Source: Steinernema hermaphroditum (Eukaryota; Nematoda; Chromadorea; Rhabditida; Steinernematidae). Taken from it: a stretch of DNA of 64,000 bases. This document shows, in pieces, positions 32,046-43,925 of this stretch. A program made the translations under genes and the position numbers. Every line of letters starts with the position of its first letter. The first letter of the stretch is position 1. The notes beneath the pieces are model-generated. The model was not told where the DNA came from. It searched no databases and saw only the letters and a program-made list of their open reading frames with translations. The DNA lies in assembly GCA_030435675.1 (NCBI GenBank), contig CM059621.1:8184001-8248000 (forward strand), written 5' to 3'.

Positions 32046-32811
32046 TATCCAAATGGAAAAAAGCGAATTTTTCATTTGTTTTCAGGATTGTACTATGTGC
32101 CGGTGGGTCAAAGCACTCCCCATCTCTCCATCCCTTGTACAGAAATCTCCGGAAGTTGTTGTCGAACGATTGATCATGATACATGTTTCAGTGGTGCCGA
32201 TCACTCACTGGGCATCGTCATGATCCCAGTATCGTTCAATCGCCTTATCAGAACACAGATTTTGTAAAATTAGAGTTCTCGGGACGGAGTCGCCGCCCTC
32301 CTTATTTGTTTACCCAACTCATCATGCGTGCAGCCATAAAGGGCGTCTCCAAATCGGTGCTTCATCGATCGCCGCGTCGTTCCTCCAGATCGACTCAATT
32401 TGTGCTTCGATGCCATAAACATCGTCCAAACAGGTGCCCTCCGACGTCCCAGGATCGCTTTTCGGCGATTCGCTACTCGTCGCCGCTACAGACCCATCGC
32501 TTATCAGCTCGGCGATGACTCTCTGCGACCGTAAAATAGTGTATCCTCCGGGGTTACCACACAAACAACGCGTGGATACACTCAAGCACCCATTGGCCAC
32601 ACATCTCCGAACTCAACGCTATCCGCAGTCAGGCCGAGGAGTCAAAGGAGCGATCATCCGGGTATGGTGGCAGCATGACGTTCACTCAAAGGGCCGATAA
32701 GGCACCGCTTTGGCAAATCGTAAAATTTTTACGAGCTTCGAGGTGATTAGCACTAATGGAAGAATGCACCTTCGCGACTCGAAGACCGTCCGTTGCAGCT
32801 TCTTCCCCGAC
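32046..32811. other. Intergenic right flank of the foldback element
   Basis: Open frames here are short and lack splice or codon signals; no supported gene. A promoter for the following gene is expected near 32700-32811. Confidence 0.4.
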
Positions 32812-34790
32812 ATGTTACGTCTCTCGGTGGCTCTTCTAGGTAGGACTGCCCGTCCTCTCAGAAAACTCGCGATTCAGGGCTGCTCTGCGTAGCTTCAACG
32901 CTCGCCGCGGACTCCGAAGGAACGAGTTTCCACGCGCTCTTCTTCCGGAACCAGCTCAACTCCTCGCTGCTGGAGCTCACTTTCGTCAACGGCGGCTCCG
33001 TCGACGCCACAGTCAACGTTACCTTCTTCATCTGGAATGGTGACTACTCCCCGCTGAAGGGCCATCCGGTCCCTGTCAAGGCCAAATCATCGTCTACGGT
33101 AGGAGCGAAGGCGTTCTGGCGCTGCAGAGCATTCTTGTTCAGTTCGACGTCGACCCGAAAGTAATCTACCCGACGATTGGCCCCGGCTTCAACATCTACC
33201 CCGACCTCCGCATCAAGATCACCTCGAACGTCAAAATCAGCGTCTACGCGGTCAATCTCGCGCAGTCGAGCACGAAGCCCCACAAGGTGGGCGACACCTA
33301 CCTCGGTGAGTCCCCTTCCCCCTGGGCCTAGAATCGCCGTTCAGTGCTCCCGGACAGCATGGCCGGCTCCAACTTCGTCGTCTCCCTTCCGGACGCTGTC
33401 GAGGCGTCGGACTCCGCCGCCCTGTGGCAGATGAAGGTCCTCTTCTTCATTCCTATCAACGACACCGTCCAAGTCACCGTCGACCAGTACAGCGCCTCGG
33501 GACACGTCGTCTCCACCTCCTTCCCTCTCCAGGCCGGCCAGAAGAGCGACCTCCGCTACTTCGCCCAGATGACTGGCTTCGGCAACAGTCTCTTCAAGAT
33601 CCACGGTGATGGGAAGTTCCTCGTGCTCGCCGGAGTCACCTGCGCTCCGGAGCAGTCCGCCAGGGACTGCGACTTCGCCGCCTTCATGCCCCCGCCGACG
33701 CCTCTCGATGCCAGTGAGTCTGGCCACGACCTCCGTCCCTACTGGACCTCTTTCAGAGTGCGGCTGCGCCGTCGACGACCAACACCCCACGTACGCCCAG
33801 ATGGACAGCTACTTCCTCTCGGCGCCAGCCAGCTGCTCCGGAAGTGTTCCCTACACTGTATTCAACGAGGGTGGTCTCTCCAGCAAGCAGTCCCTGAGCA
33901 CCATAAACTCCGCAGGACCCTTCGGAGCACCCCTCTCCGGAAAGTACTTCCTCTACAGCGCCGCGTAGGTCTGACTCTCATCTCCAGTGGCCACGGACAC
34001 TTTTCAGGAGTGCGCTGCTCCAGATGACGCGAGTCGGCGATCGCAGCCCGAGCGGCGGCGGACTCTACCTCGACATCGTCCCCGCCACCTCCCAGTTCCT
34101 CACCGGAAGCACCAGTTTCGACCTACGGTCTGAGGGCGTGGTTACGGTAGGTGACCGAGGAGGCCGCCCATGACCTTCTTTTTCAGATTGCAATGCTGAA
34201 GGCGGCGGCGGGTTCCTTGAAGTTCGACGGGGTCGTCGTCTCCAGTGACACCCAGGGAGCGTTCGGGTGCATCGGTGACTACTGCTTTGCCACCATTTCC
34301 AAGGTAGCTGCCGGATTCCATACGGTTTCCACCGACGTCGGATCCTACTCCATCGAGGTCCAGGTGAACGTCGCCAGCGCCTACACCATGGGATTTGTGC
34401 CCGCCTACAACAGTGCGTCTCCTCTCTCTTCAAGGTTCATCGCCCTGTTTAGCCCAGCACTCCAACACCGACACCTGCATTCCCGTTACCGTACCCCCCA
34501 CGACAACGACCTCCCCTGCGACGCCTTCTCAGACGACGACTGACGGAAACCAGCTGAGTTCGTTGACATCAACGTCTCCGTCCCCACAGACACCGCCTCT
34601 CTCTACCACCACCACGAGCTCCACTACCACGCCTCCTGCCACGCCCTCCGGATCCTCCACTGGACCTATCTCTTCGCCTTCGGCATCTTCTTCTTCGACG
34701 ACTGTGGAAATGACCACCAAGGCCTCTTTGCGATTCACGACGTCGACCTTCGCGATTCTCGCGCCCGCGATCGCGCTTTTCCCATTCTAG
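32812..34790 (+). CDS. IgGFc-binding-like secreted protein with mucin-type stalk, probably GPI-anchored
   Basis: Eight exons (32812..32839, 32878..33098, 33143..33305, 33345..33713, 33757..33964, 34008..34146, 34187..34412, 34453..34790) sum to 1692 nt, 563 residues. A signal peptide (LRLSVALLGLLCVAST) is split by the first intron. Residues about 25-300 fit the IgGFc-binding N-terminal domain pattern: GTSFHALFFRNQL, RIKITSNVKISVYAVN, VLPDSMAGSNFVVSLP, GKFLVLAGVTC. A second beta-rich region follows, then a Ser/Thr/Pro-rich stalk (TTTTSPATPSQTTTDG) and a C-terminal hydrophobic tail (FAILAPAIALFPF), as in GPI-anchored surface proteins. AATAAA at 34816-34821. Family call rests on motif pattern; GPI anchoring is inferred. 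Confidence 0.82.
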
Positions 34791-34963
34791 AAATTCCAAT
34801 ATAATATAAAACTACAATAAATAAAAGGCGATTTTGCATTCGTCCCTCCCTCTAGTTGTGATACCCTTTTCTGAACACATCGCACATCAGAAACATCGTG
34901 ATCTGAAGGGTGGGTGTTTTAATGAGAACAACAAAGTAGTATGCATAAGGAATAACATAGGCT

Positions 34964-35901
34964 TCAGCGTCTCGTTCTCTTCGCGCGTGCCGCCACAGGC
35001 GTCATGTCGTTTGTAAAGGTGTTCACTGACAGAAAATTGCTCGACCTCTTCTTCCCTTTTTGAACAGCGGAGTGGACTGCACTCTTTCTTCGATTACTGT
35101 GCGTTGGCATGCAGTCTTCCATGGTTGCAACACTGAGCCCGTCGGAACTTAACTTGTTCTCTTTTCCGTAGCCGTTAGGATTGTTGAGCACGTACGCATC
35201 CGCTTTGTTTCGCCTGCAAAACACGAAGTTCCCAATTGAGCTTTCCATACGGAGAGATCTTACACTGAGGCGTAGAACTTTTCAAACACACTCTTATAGT
35301 TTCTAGGGAATCCTTCCGCCACTCGCAATATGAAGTCCTGAGGAAATCCTTAAGCGGCCGTGTAACGAACAAAATCAAATCGTTTCGTGACATACCCATA
35401 TCAATCATGGATCGTTCCGATATTGGACCATCGAGTTTGTATGTGTTATCACCGGTGCAGAGGGTACGCTTCTTGACCACATTGACAACAGATCCTGTGA
35501 TCCATTCCTGGTTCGTATCACTAAACAGGAAACGATAACAGTACGAAATTACATTTGGACGTACGTTCGGATGCCTCCAAGAATAACGGCGAAACCGTCG
35601 AATGGTGTACTTGTGGGGTCGAAATTGCGCACAAGTAGCCGAAAGTACCAATCACGGATGGTAATCTTATCTTCCGATTCAACTCTCTGAAAATTACGCA
35701 TACTGTACACGACAAAAAGAGTTGAGTAGTACTTACATTGTTTGCGGATCTGACTGGCACAAGGGCCAAGCACTGCGAGCTTGGCAGCGGCGGCGCCAAC
35801 TCGGCGGTCTTCAACAAGGTCTTCAATTTCACCACCTCCTGATCGAGCTTCTCTCGTGCGCGCTCGATTTGACCTACTTGTTCGAGGATCTCGGTCAGCA
35901 T
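34964..35901 (-). CDS. Short SANTA-domain protein, KNL-2/M18BP1-like
   Basis: Exons 35737..35901, 35565..35686, 35266..35520 and 34964..35213 sum to 792 nt, 263 residues. Residues 1-35 form a coiled coil (LEQVGQIERAREKLDQEVVK). Residues about 57-150 match the SANTA pattern: ITIRDWYFRLL, FDGFAVILGG, a W..G..V..V spacer in NQEWITGSVVNVVKKRTL, TGDNTYKLDGPI, and the closing GMS.ND.ILFVTRPLKDF. The tail is basic (KKRSS, ARAKRTRR). SANTA domains occur in KNL-2/M18BP1, which licenses CENP-A loading at centromeres. No Myb/SANT domain follows, unlike longer KNL-2. The last donor is a choice: GTGTAA gives the long tail, GTAAGA gives an earlier stop. A further 5' exon is possible near 36290. Confidence 0.68.
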
Positions 35902-36811
35902 CTGGGCAAAGTTACGATTACGACACACGGCTAATCTGCGCAAAATTAAAATTGGCTCGAGAATCGACACGTTTAGGATCCGAATCACCAATCCTTCCAA
36001 AACAGTCCTTCGATTCTTGAAATTCACCAGACAACCGACGATCGTCCTCAACACGATCAGTGGAAAAAAATGTCTTTTTTGCAATTCAAAGAAGCGGCTG
36101 TTAGAGCAGGGACAGATCGACGTTTTCCCGCAAATCTTCGTTTTAGCACGCCCGTTTCGAGACCTCCGATAAAGGTCATGCACATGCCTAGGCAAGAGTC
36201 CGCGCGGACTAACAGGAACGGGCGAACGCGGCCGCGGCGAACGCCATAGTTCCTTCCCTTCCTAGCGCTCCCACCGGTGGTTGTGTCCGACATTTGCCAG
36301 GAGTGAACACGAAGCACAGAAGAACAATTCCGAATTCGCCTACAAGCAATGTAGGAACTGAAAAAAGGGGACTAGAAGCCTAAGAACAATCTGTAAGAAA
36401 TGGTAGAAAGTGTGAACAAATAGTTCAACAAAGCGCAACAGCAGAACAGAGAATGAAACATTAAGTGCAGGCAGGATAATTTCGGCTCTTCGCTCTCTTT
36501 TTTAGAACGATCTCAAAACAAGTGGAAAAACGACGAATTCGTTATTCGTTCATACGGTATCACGATTCGCTCAGCCAATCACCGTAGAGAATTCACGGAA
36601 TCCAATGCTGAAGTCAACGACTAAAAACACAAAAATCGAATACCGTTTCCAGGAGCAATGCGAGCGAGAAGCGCAAGATGATTGCTAGACTTTATTTTTT
36701 CGAACTCCACAAAAGCGATCAATCATCGCACGGTCAGACCCAGAATTTGCTCTATCGCAGTGACAAAGGACAGACATTTCGCGCGTTCGTCTGCCGTTTT
36801 CAATGCTGTAA
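35902..36811. other. Intergenic; possible extra 5' exon of the SANTA gene
   Basis: On the minus strand about 36200-36293 reads MSDTTTGGSARKGRNYGVRR, a basic start-like segment, but no donor leads in frame to the next exon. Otherwise no gene is seen. A CCCAG acceptor lies directly before the ATG at 35901. Confidence 0.35.
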
Positions 36812-37229
36812 AGGCTGGGCCATACTTCTGAGACGCAGGCTGTGTCTCAAATTTTTGTTCGCGATTTTTAAGTTTAATCTTATCTAGTTGCTGGAATGTG
36901 AGCTACGCGCATGAGTCGCGCATCACTCAGGAACAGTTCACTATAAAGATCAATCGAACAGGAACGGTAACTCGTGAGCTGTGTTCAATTCTTTCTGTGT
37001 CTCACGGTCTTGAGACATGAGTCGTGACTCACATGGTGAGACACAGAGAGAATCGCCCACAAGTCAGCAGCCTTGAATCTCATCCCAATTTTTTGCCCGT
37101 ACACGGTGGATGAGTGATGCGCGACTCTTGCGCGTGTCTCATATATCAGCAAACCACATAAAAAGAAACTTAAAAATCGCAAACAAAAATTTGAGACACA
37201 GCCTGCGTCTCAGAAGTATGGCCCAGCCT
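36812..37229. mobile_element. MITE with long inverted repeats and TAA target duplication
   Basis: 418-bp element with inverted arms of about 120 bp; the outer 50-60 bp are nearly perfect (AGGCTGGGCCATACTTCTGA at both ends). Flanks are TAA at 36809-36811 and 37230-37232, a three-base duplication typical of PIF/Harbinger elements. The interior has further imperfect symmetry (GAGTCGCGCATCACTCA in both arms and repeated GAGACAC words). No coding capacity. Family is inferred from the TAA duplication. Confidence 0.85.
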
Positions 37230-37512
37230 TAAGCAAATTCTGGATATCACCAGTGGTGATACTCAGATTTGATCAATGCGTGGTGATTCACCATGATCAT
37301 CGTCGTGGAACCTAGCATATCAGTTCGAGGATCATAGAGAAAACACATTCTACCAGAAGCAAGCAATTCTGAGCGAAGTGGAGCCTAGAAACTCTACAGG
37401 AGACAGCAAAGACGATACCGACGCGGAGGACGATGCACTCCCAGTTCCACTCAAGCGAATCACACAAATTACAATTTATTAGAATATCAGATTACAATCA
37501 CAATACAATGGT
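37230..37512. other. Intergenic
   Basis: No gene is seen; the 3' flank of the dehydrogenase gene lies here. Confidence 0.4.
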
Positions 37513-38713
37513 TCAGCATGACTCCACAAATCCTTCCCATGAGTAGCACGTGATCTTCTCGGAAGACAAATTCTTGTAGTACTCCGACGAGCGACGTTTC
37601 GCTTCTTCGTACGAAAACTTCGGTTTGTATTGCAGGAAGATGCTCGACTTGAAATCGCTGAAGAAAGTCCAGTGGTAGAAGTACATCAAGAACCAATCAG
37701 GCGACGGGTATGTGGCGCCAAGACTCGGTACGAACGACAGCAAGAAAGCCATGATACAGTGAATACAGTACCAGAACAAGAATGTTACTTCGGTAGTTGA
37801 TTCCATGCGCTCGTCGCAGATCATGTCCTTCAAGAGATACCTGCAGTTTCGAATGGGCGTGTTGTCCAGGATCAGCAGAGTTTCGTTGGGCACAGTCTTT
37901 GTCTCTTCGAGCATCTTTTTTAATGCCTTCAGTATGCCATACGCTGCGTTACCGGCGTACGTCATCTTCAAAAAAGGCATGGTTAGCGTTATACAAAGAG
38001 ATTCACGCTCACCTGGATGACGCCATCCTTATCGGAGTAAAAAGTAACAGTGTTGTTGCTGTCAAGAGTCTTGATCATGTCGCACACGATTGATTTCGTG
38101 TCGCCTTCTCCATAGAGTGGACCTGTGCGCGCCACTAGCGTTTGCATGGAAGCTGAAACAACACCAAATGGCTGTGTATGGGTGAGGGCGCCTACTGGGC
38201 TTGGACACGATCTCCTCAGCAAGTACTTTTGAGCGCACATATTCGGGAAACGGGGCGTCATTCGCAAACTTCCCAGCATCAAGTTCTCGCGAATAAATGT
38301 TCGGCCAGCGACGCGAACATTGCACGAAATAGGAACTGATCAAGATGAATCGTTGTACATGGGCTTCTTGGCAGCACTTTGTTAGTCGTTCGACGACTGA
38401 AGGCGTTCATGTACAAGGTGAAACGGGCCGCACACTCACAGTCGACATTTGTCCGCTTCAAATCATCCACGTTCGGCGCGGCTGACAAATCTTGAAGTTC
38501 GTGGAGACAAACGGCGATTCCGCAACTCTTCACAGCGGCTGACAGCTCACTGTCGCCACAGAAAAACTTGCACCTGTCATTGTTGTTCTCCGCATCAAGC
38601 TTGCTCTGTGGGGTCCACAGAGACATCTCCCAGTTGGTGTCCTCTTCGAGTGCTCGGATTAGATGCGTTCCCAGGAGCGATTGAGCGCCAATGACGGCTA
38701 CTCGTTCGGGCAT
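37513..38713 (-). CDS. 3-beta-hydroxysteroid dehydrogenase/isomerase family (extended SDR)
   Basis: Four exons (38440..38713, 38196..38396, 38013..38152, 37513..37965) sum to 1068 nt, 355 residues, the usual length. The Rossmann start VAVIGAQSLLGTHL carries a G..x.LG motif in which the first Gly positions are relaxed. The catalytic pair is Tyr144-Lys148 in YVRSK, preceded by LISSYFV. The ARTGPLYGEGD segment follows, and the C-terminal half contains a membrane helix (YCIHCIMAFLLSFVPSL) as in HSD3B proteins of the endoplasmic reticulum. Family members oxidise and isomerise 3-beta-hydroxysteroids; in nematodes they bear on dafachronic acid or sterol metabolism. Substrate is not known here. The acceptor of the last exon is TTTTTTGAAG, a departure from TTTCAG. 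Confidence 0.88.
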
Positions 38714-40442
38714 CTCTCTGAAATAAATTCGCAATTAGTTCGGATTCCGACTGAATATCAGAATATGTTCAATTTGAAACGCGGCCGAATACAATTTCAA
38801 ACACACCTCCATTGACTGAAAAAGAGCACAGCAGCACTTCCCAGAGCAGTAATAACAATTTCCAGTATTCGAAGACTGTTCGCCCTTCAAACGCAAAAAT
38901 TTGCCAAAGCTTCAAACACTGACTTGAGCGCGCGAGTTTAAATGTTCGAGAAGAGAAGGGGTGAGCGAAAGCTTCCAAACCGACATCTCTCGCGCGCCAC
39001 CGGCTTCACGATTTTTCGATTCTCTATCCGTACTTGTAACCAGCGTGAGAAAGCCTTTCGTCAAAAGGTCACTACTGTTTAGTATGTGTGAAGCACTGAT
39101 ATCAGCTAGAATTGAACTCATCACTCCCGATTGCTCTGCGAGCAGTAATAATATTTAACAAAATGCAAGGTCCCACAAAAAAATCCAACTCGACACTTTG
39201 GAGTCAGTATGTTAGACAAAATGTTCAGACAATGCCATGTTGTGTTGGGAGTCTGTGTGAAGCGGTGGCAAACCAGCCGGTTTCATACAGTTCGGTCTGA
39301 CAGAATGATCCTTATCTGCTAGGCAAATCTGCTAGACTTCAGAATTCAATCGTTCACAAGCTCCAGAATCTGCAGCAATAATCGAAAACAAAAATTTGAA
39401 AAACCAACAATAAAACGGCAACATTGCTAGAAATCACGAGAAAAGGCAGACATAGGACATTCAAGATAAGTGACAACATTCAAGACAACTTTTTCTCTTC
39501 CCTGGACGGCGACGGTGAGCGTTCACACTCGAGCCTGTGCAACAGAAGAGCGCCAGAGATCTACTGCACTTGATTCGATGCAGGTTCGGGTATTCCACTG
39601 CTCTCATCAGTGCACTTTCTCTGTTGATCAGTAAAACTCCCGATGTGGACGATGAGTAACGAGAGGGCGGTTTGTTACCCGGGATGAGTCACTGCGGAGT
39701 CGACGACTCCCCTTCACAGCATGTATATTGCCATTGACTGACCAAACGATCACCACGAGTGACTTTCTCTTCCCTATCGGGCTCTTGATTTGGAAGCAGC
39801 TCATTCCGTGTACGCCAGAGTCACACACCCTAGAGAGCGGGACTGTACGAGGAGTCACCACTCATCACCTCTCCCGGAAGATGGACTCGGAGCTGCAGCG
39901 GGCGACCCTCCTGTGTTTTATGTGGCGCACATCCACTTAGGCCGCGGCGATGATCGTTTTTTTCTTGTCCGACGCTCCTATGCATTTGCAGAAAATTCGT
40001 TTTTGATGCCTTGGTGCTGGCGAGTGTGCTACGTAAGTGAATGTTCTTACTTTGTTCTCTGAAAGGTACCGTAGGCTTCCAGTTCTATGGGTCACTTATG
40101 GCATGTGAGGGGAATGTTGAATACTGTAGATTGAGGAAGGGGATAGGTTGAGGAGAGAATTCTGAATGCATTTGATCGTCTGTGCCAAATCGCGTAATAT
40201 GTTGTCTATACCTGTCACGGGTGATGCTAACGTAAACGGACAAGATAATGGAACAGCATTTCCAGCACAAAAAGTCGCTCGCTTTTAAGAGAAGAATCAG
40301 TCAAAATTTCCGTGTATTAGAAGTATTCCTTCTGACAGGATGCTTATCCATACGCCGACGCTCATGTGACCTCTTCGTTGTCCAATACAAGGACCTGGCG
40401 TGAGCATCTTATTTCCGAAGCCTCTTGGATTCTCATCTTTAA
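38714..40442. other. Intergenic, no gene seen
   Basis: 1.7 kb of DNA with only short, scattered open frames. It contains the promoter of the dehydrogenase on the left and the flank of the cyclase-like relic on the right. Confidence 0.45.
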
Positions 40443-41453
40443 ATGTCATCTTCAAAGTTTCAGAGCTGCTCAAGAAGGTGCACTCGGGGGAACCAGCCAG
40501 TACCGATCACACTGAAGCGAACTATGCCATTTAGTTTGGAGAGAATAAGCGCCACGGAGAAGACTAGTGGACACTCTCTGGCCAACTCCAACGTCGTCTT
40601 GCACGAATCCTTCGATTCAGTCCCTATTTATGTCTCAAATTACGGTAACAGTCCTCCTCTTCCCCGCTTGATGAAGACGAACTGCTACGACGACAGGGTC
40701 GTCTGCTTCCTGGCGCTGGAATTGAGCAACTTCTACGAACTCTACTCGAAACTCCCCGAGGAGGAACTCGCTGGCCGCAAGAAGCGCATCTTGAAGGTCC
40801 TCCAAGATGCCGAGTCCAGAAACTACGTCAATAGAGTACCGTATCTCTCCAAGCCCCCTCCTAGTGCCGCATTACAGTGTGAATTGCCAGGCCACAAGAG
40901 CATCTACGGCGTCGTCGCCGGTCTCGCCGACAAGCTGTCCGAAGAGGACGCCGTCCTCCGCGTCGCCCTCACCGCTTTGGCCTTCCGAGAGGTTAGGAAC
41001 GCCCGTGCTTCCCCACGTCCTTCTTCTAGACCCTCTCTGGAGTTGACAACGAGTTGACATTCAAGATGGCGATTCACATTGGGACCTACAATCGCCAAAA
41101 GGCTCTGATGGAGGCGTAGAATATTCCAGGCTACAGTCTGAGCTCGAGTACGGTAGGGGTGCCCCTCGTTTGATCAAGAAGAGGCTGTTTTCTAGGTGGA
41201 CCTCGCCGTCGAGATCATCGCTAGTGCTGACGTTGGTGACATTTTGCTCACCAGTGAGTTCTGTGGATACCTCAGTGCCTGGAACGACTGCTTCTTGACC
41301 GCACCTCGGCCTTTCCCTCCTACCGTAACTCACGTTTCTCTCTTCTGCAGAAGAATGTGTCATTTAGAATCGCGTCGGAGCCGTCCACAGTCTCCTTGGA
41401 CGGAACTTCCAGCATCGCCTCGGAGCTTCGAAGTCCATCTAGGGGAAGATGTA
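40443..41453 (+). pseudogene. Class III nucleotide cyclase-like gene, nonsense-mutated and cut by a mariner
   Basis: Exons 40443..40835 (a second ATG lies at 40524), 40878..40991, 41030..41152, 41196..41253 and 41351 onward splice in frame. The order of motifs follows a cyclase homology domain: DRVVCFLALELSNFYELYSK (first strand and helix), GHKSIYGVVAGLADKLSEED, FKMAIHIG, IPGYSLSSSTVDLAVEIIAS and VGDILLTS. The metal-binding Asp positions are absent, so even an intact protein would probably be inactive. A TAG at 41117-41119 interrupts the third exon in frame (MEA-stop-NIPGY). The last exon runs straight into the mariner end at 41454 with no plausible continuation after it. The cyclase assignment is by pattern and is moderately sure. 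Confidence 0.55.
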
Positions 41454-42757
41454 CAGGGTGTTCGATAAGTTCTGTAACGCCTAAAAATGGCTATATCTCG
41501 ACGAAAATCCAACGGATTCGCGTGAAAATTGGTACACCTATAAAAGAGAACTAGGAGAACAATTATCTATAACGATTAATTGAAATCGCCACATTCAGTG
41601 GGAGAAAAGGCTTCAAGGAATTTTTTACAATTCTTCGTCGTGGCCACGAGCAGTTCATCGCCTATGCACGCTCCAGAGATCGCTTCAGACTGTTTAAGCT
41701 AGTGTTCTGGATTCGCGAGACTTCACTCTCCAAGAATCCATAGATGGCATAGTCCAGTGGGCTCAGGTCGGCGCTAATGAAGGGCCACATGTCCTTACCC
41801 CACTAACTTGGGGCAGATCTGATTCGCGACCTCCATCGATAATTTCGGTCCATGCGCCGGAATCAACTCTTTCTGGAACACCTAATTATCGTTTTTAAAG
41901 TGTTCCTAAGTGAATCTTGCCACATATGCCTTCAAATTCCATTCTTGATAGATTTTCGAATCAATCCTGACCTCTTTTTGGATAAAAACGGGTTTCGTTT
42001 GGCCCATCCCGCATATTTTAGCGCATACCATGACGGGCTTCGACGGGAAATGGTTGCTTTTGAACTCAACAGATCGAGAAGAACTTGCTTCATGGAAAAC
42101 TCACTCGTTATGCTGATTTGGGAATAATTTAATCGAAAAAATTAATTGATCCGTGAACAGGAGTCAACGAATTTCTTTGCTCGTGGCCACGGCTATCAGA
42201 CTCTTCCATTTTTCCCTTCCATACTTCTTTCTGTGATGCGTCGGCAAGTGTCCAGTGGATTTTCTGGGCGAGATTAGCTTCAGGTTATCGTTCACAATGC
42301 ACTGCGTGGATGGTTTAAATATTTTTGGAGTCCAAGGCCATTTTTCTAATGTATCACTCCGGATTTCGCTCAAATCGCTTCTTCACACCTTAAATCATCA
42401 ATCTGGTTCGCGCACTCTTCGGTCTTTCACTTCTAGGACTAGGTTCTATGAATTTCGCGGCTTCATAAAGGCGCAGAAGTCGTTTCGCTGCCGTACAAGC
42501 TTTCCGCGAGCCAGATTCAGCAACTTTCCAATGTCCGATTTTGATCTCCTTCCGCGAAATACGAAACGGTCGCGAAACTCTTTTCTTTGGAGGCCATGAC
42601 AAATTCTTATAATATTGCGGAATATCAGGGAAACAGTGGATATAAGATAAAAAAGGGCCAAGAAAAACGCAGTAAACGTCAAAATAAGTGAAAAGCAAAA
42701 AAAATCAACTCAAAACACACATTTTGAAATCCGTTACAGAACTTATGGAACACCCTG
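41454..42757 (-). mobile_element. Degenerate mariner (DD37D-like), 1304 bp
   Basis: Ends read CAGGGTGTTCGATAAGTTCTG (left) and, inverted, CAGGGTGTTCCATAAGTTCTG (right), flanked by TA at 41452-41453 and 42758-42759. The transposase relic is on the minus strand: an N-terminal piece near 42400-42600, VKKRFERNPE and KKSTGHLPTHHRKK-like pieces near 42200-42400, and a C-terminal KDMWP..SADLSPLDYAIYGFLES near 41700-41800, with stops and shifts throughout. It is inserted in the last recognisable exon of the cyclase-like gene. Confidence 0.85.
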
Positions 42758-42759
42758 TA

Positions 42760-43925
42760 CAGGGTGTCCCAGATAAAGTGCAACAAAAAGAAATCCATGT
42801 AAATCTCTGTGGTCTTCTCCAAATACGATACTTTTATGTGCAAAATGAAGCTACATCACTAGTGAATAAGAAAAGCAAAACAGTTTGTCGGAAGATTCTG
42901 ATTTCGCCACAATGCATGCCTAACCATACATCCGACTTGAACCCCCGAGCGCCGCGGGTCTGAATTTTATTTTTTGCCTTTATATGGCCTTTAGAGTTGT
43001 CTTAAGTGACTATAAACTAGCGAGTTGTAAAGAGCAGACACTTTTCTACAAGAAACATAAAATTGAGAAATGGAGGTGATTCAGATCCGATAAAAGCGGT
43101 GACCAAAAATATTTGCTCCCCACCTTAGACAAGTTGGCCAGAAGCCAGACCAAAGATCTTTTGGAGCTTTTTGTAGATGTGCAATCTTGGTGAAAGGTGA
43201 AGTCGATTCCTGTGCACTTCTCCGCTGCCCAAGGTCTCACCGCACCTTCTTGGATCTTTTTCTGATAAAACTCGACCGTTAAACGGTCATTTTTCTCAAA
43301 AAACACCAGTTTTGGGCTACCCATGACATAAATTCCAGCCCAGACCATCAGAGTCTTCGCGCGCTGTCTTTTTTCGACTACGACGGTACGCAGACATCCC
43401 TTGGGAAGCCATCACCGATGATTTTGGTGATTATGCATCGGTTGGACGGTGGATCGACCATGATTAATGGACAGGATTTGATCCAGTTCCGGATCTGCGG
43501 CGCTGGTCCTCATCAAGCGATATTTTTTGGGGTCTTGTCTTTTTTTCTTGTGGTGTTAGACCCTGTTCTTTCACTATCTTGTAAAGAAACGACTTCAGAT
43601 CTTTCTTCAGTGCTCGCCGGACACGTATTCTTGAGATTCCGAACTCTTTAGCCAACTTTATTGAACTTCGGGCTGAATTCCGGTTCAACTTCTTTAGGAT
43701 GCCTTCTAGAACAGTCGGAGTTCGCACTGGTTTCTGTCTACCTTTCCAGGTCCTCTGCTTGACCTGTTCTATCTCCCTGTAACACCCAATGACTCGTTTG
43801 ACCTCATACCGCTCAAATCCGAGGGCTTTTACAGTACCCAGATTCGAGATTCCGAGCTTATGCATCAGAACTATGGAAAATCGGTCTTCAAATACTACGA
43901 TTTTTTTTAGTGCACCTGAACCTGT
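42760..43925 (-). mobile_element. Second degenerate mariner, directly abutting the first
   Basis: Starts CAGGGTGTCCCAGATAAAGT right after the TA shared with the previous element. A transposase relic lies on the minus strand: 43464..43865 encodes a helix-turn-helix N-terminus (IGCYREIEQVKQRTWKGRQK, RTPTVLEGILKK, RNSARSSIKLAKEFGIS), and 43046..43348 encodes a catalytic-core piece (VWAGIYVMGSPKLVFF...FTFHQD). Frameshifts separate the parts. The right end is only approximate, near a decayed TTTAGTGCACCTGAACCTG. Confidence 0.7.

Noticed and set aside
30467..32283. Short open frames across the foldback arms
   Set aside because: They come in mirrored pairs on both strands because of the inverted repeat and have no transposase motif.
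32322..32600. 92-codon minus-strand frame before the IgGFc-like gene
   Set aside because: No signal, domain or splice support; overlaps the likely promoter of the plus-strand gene.
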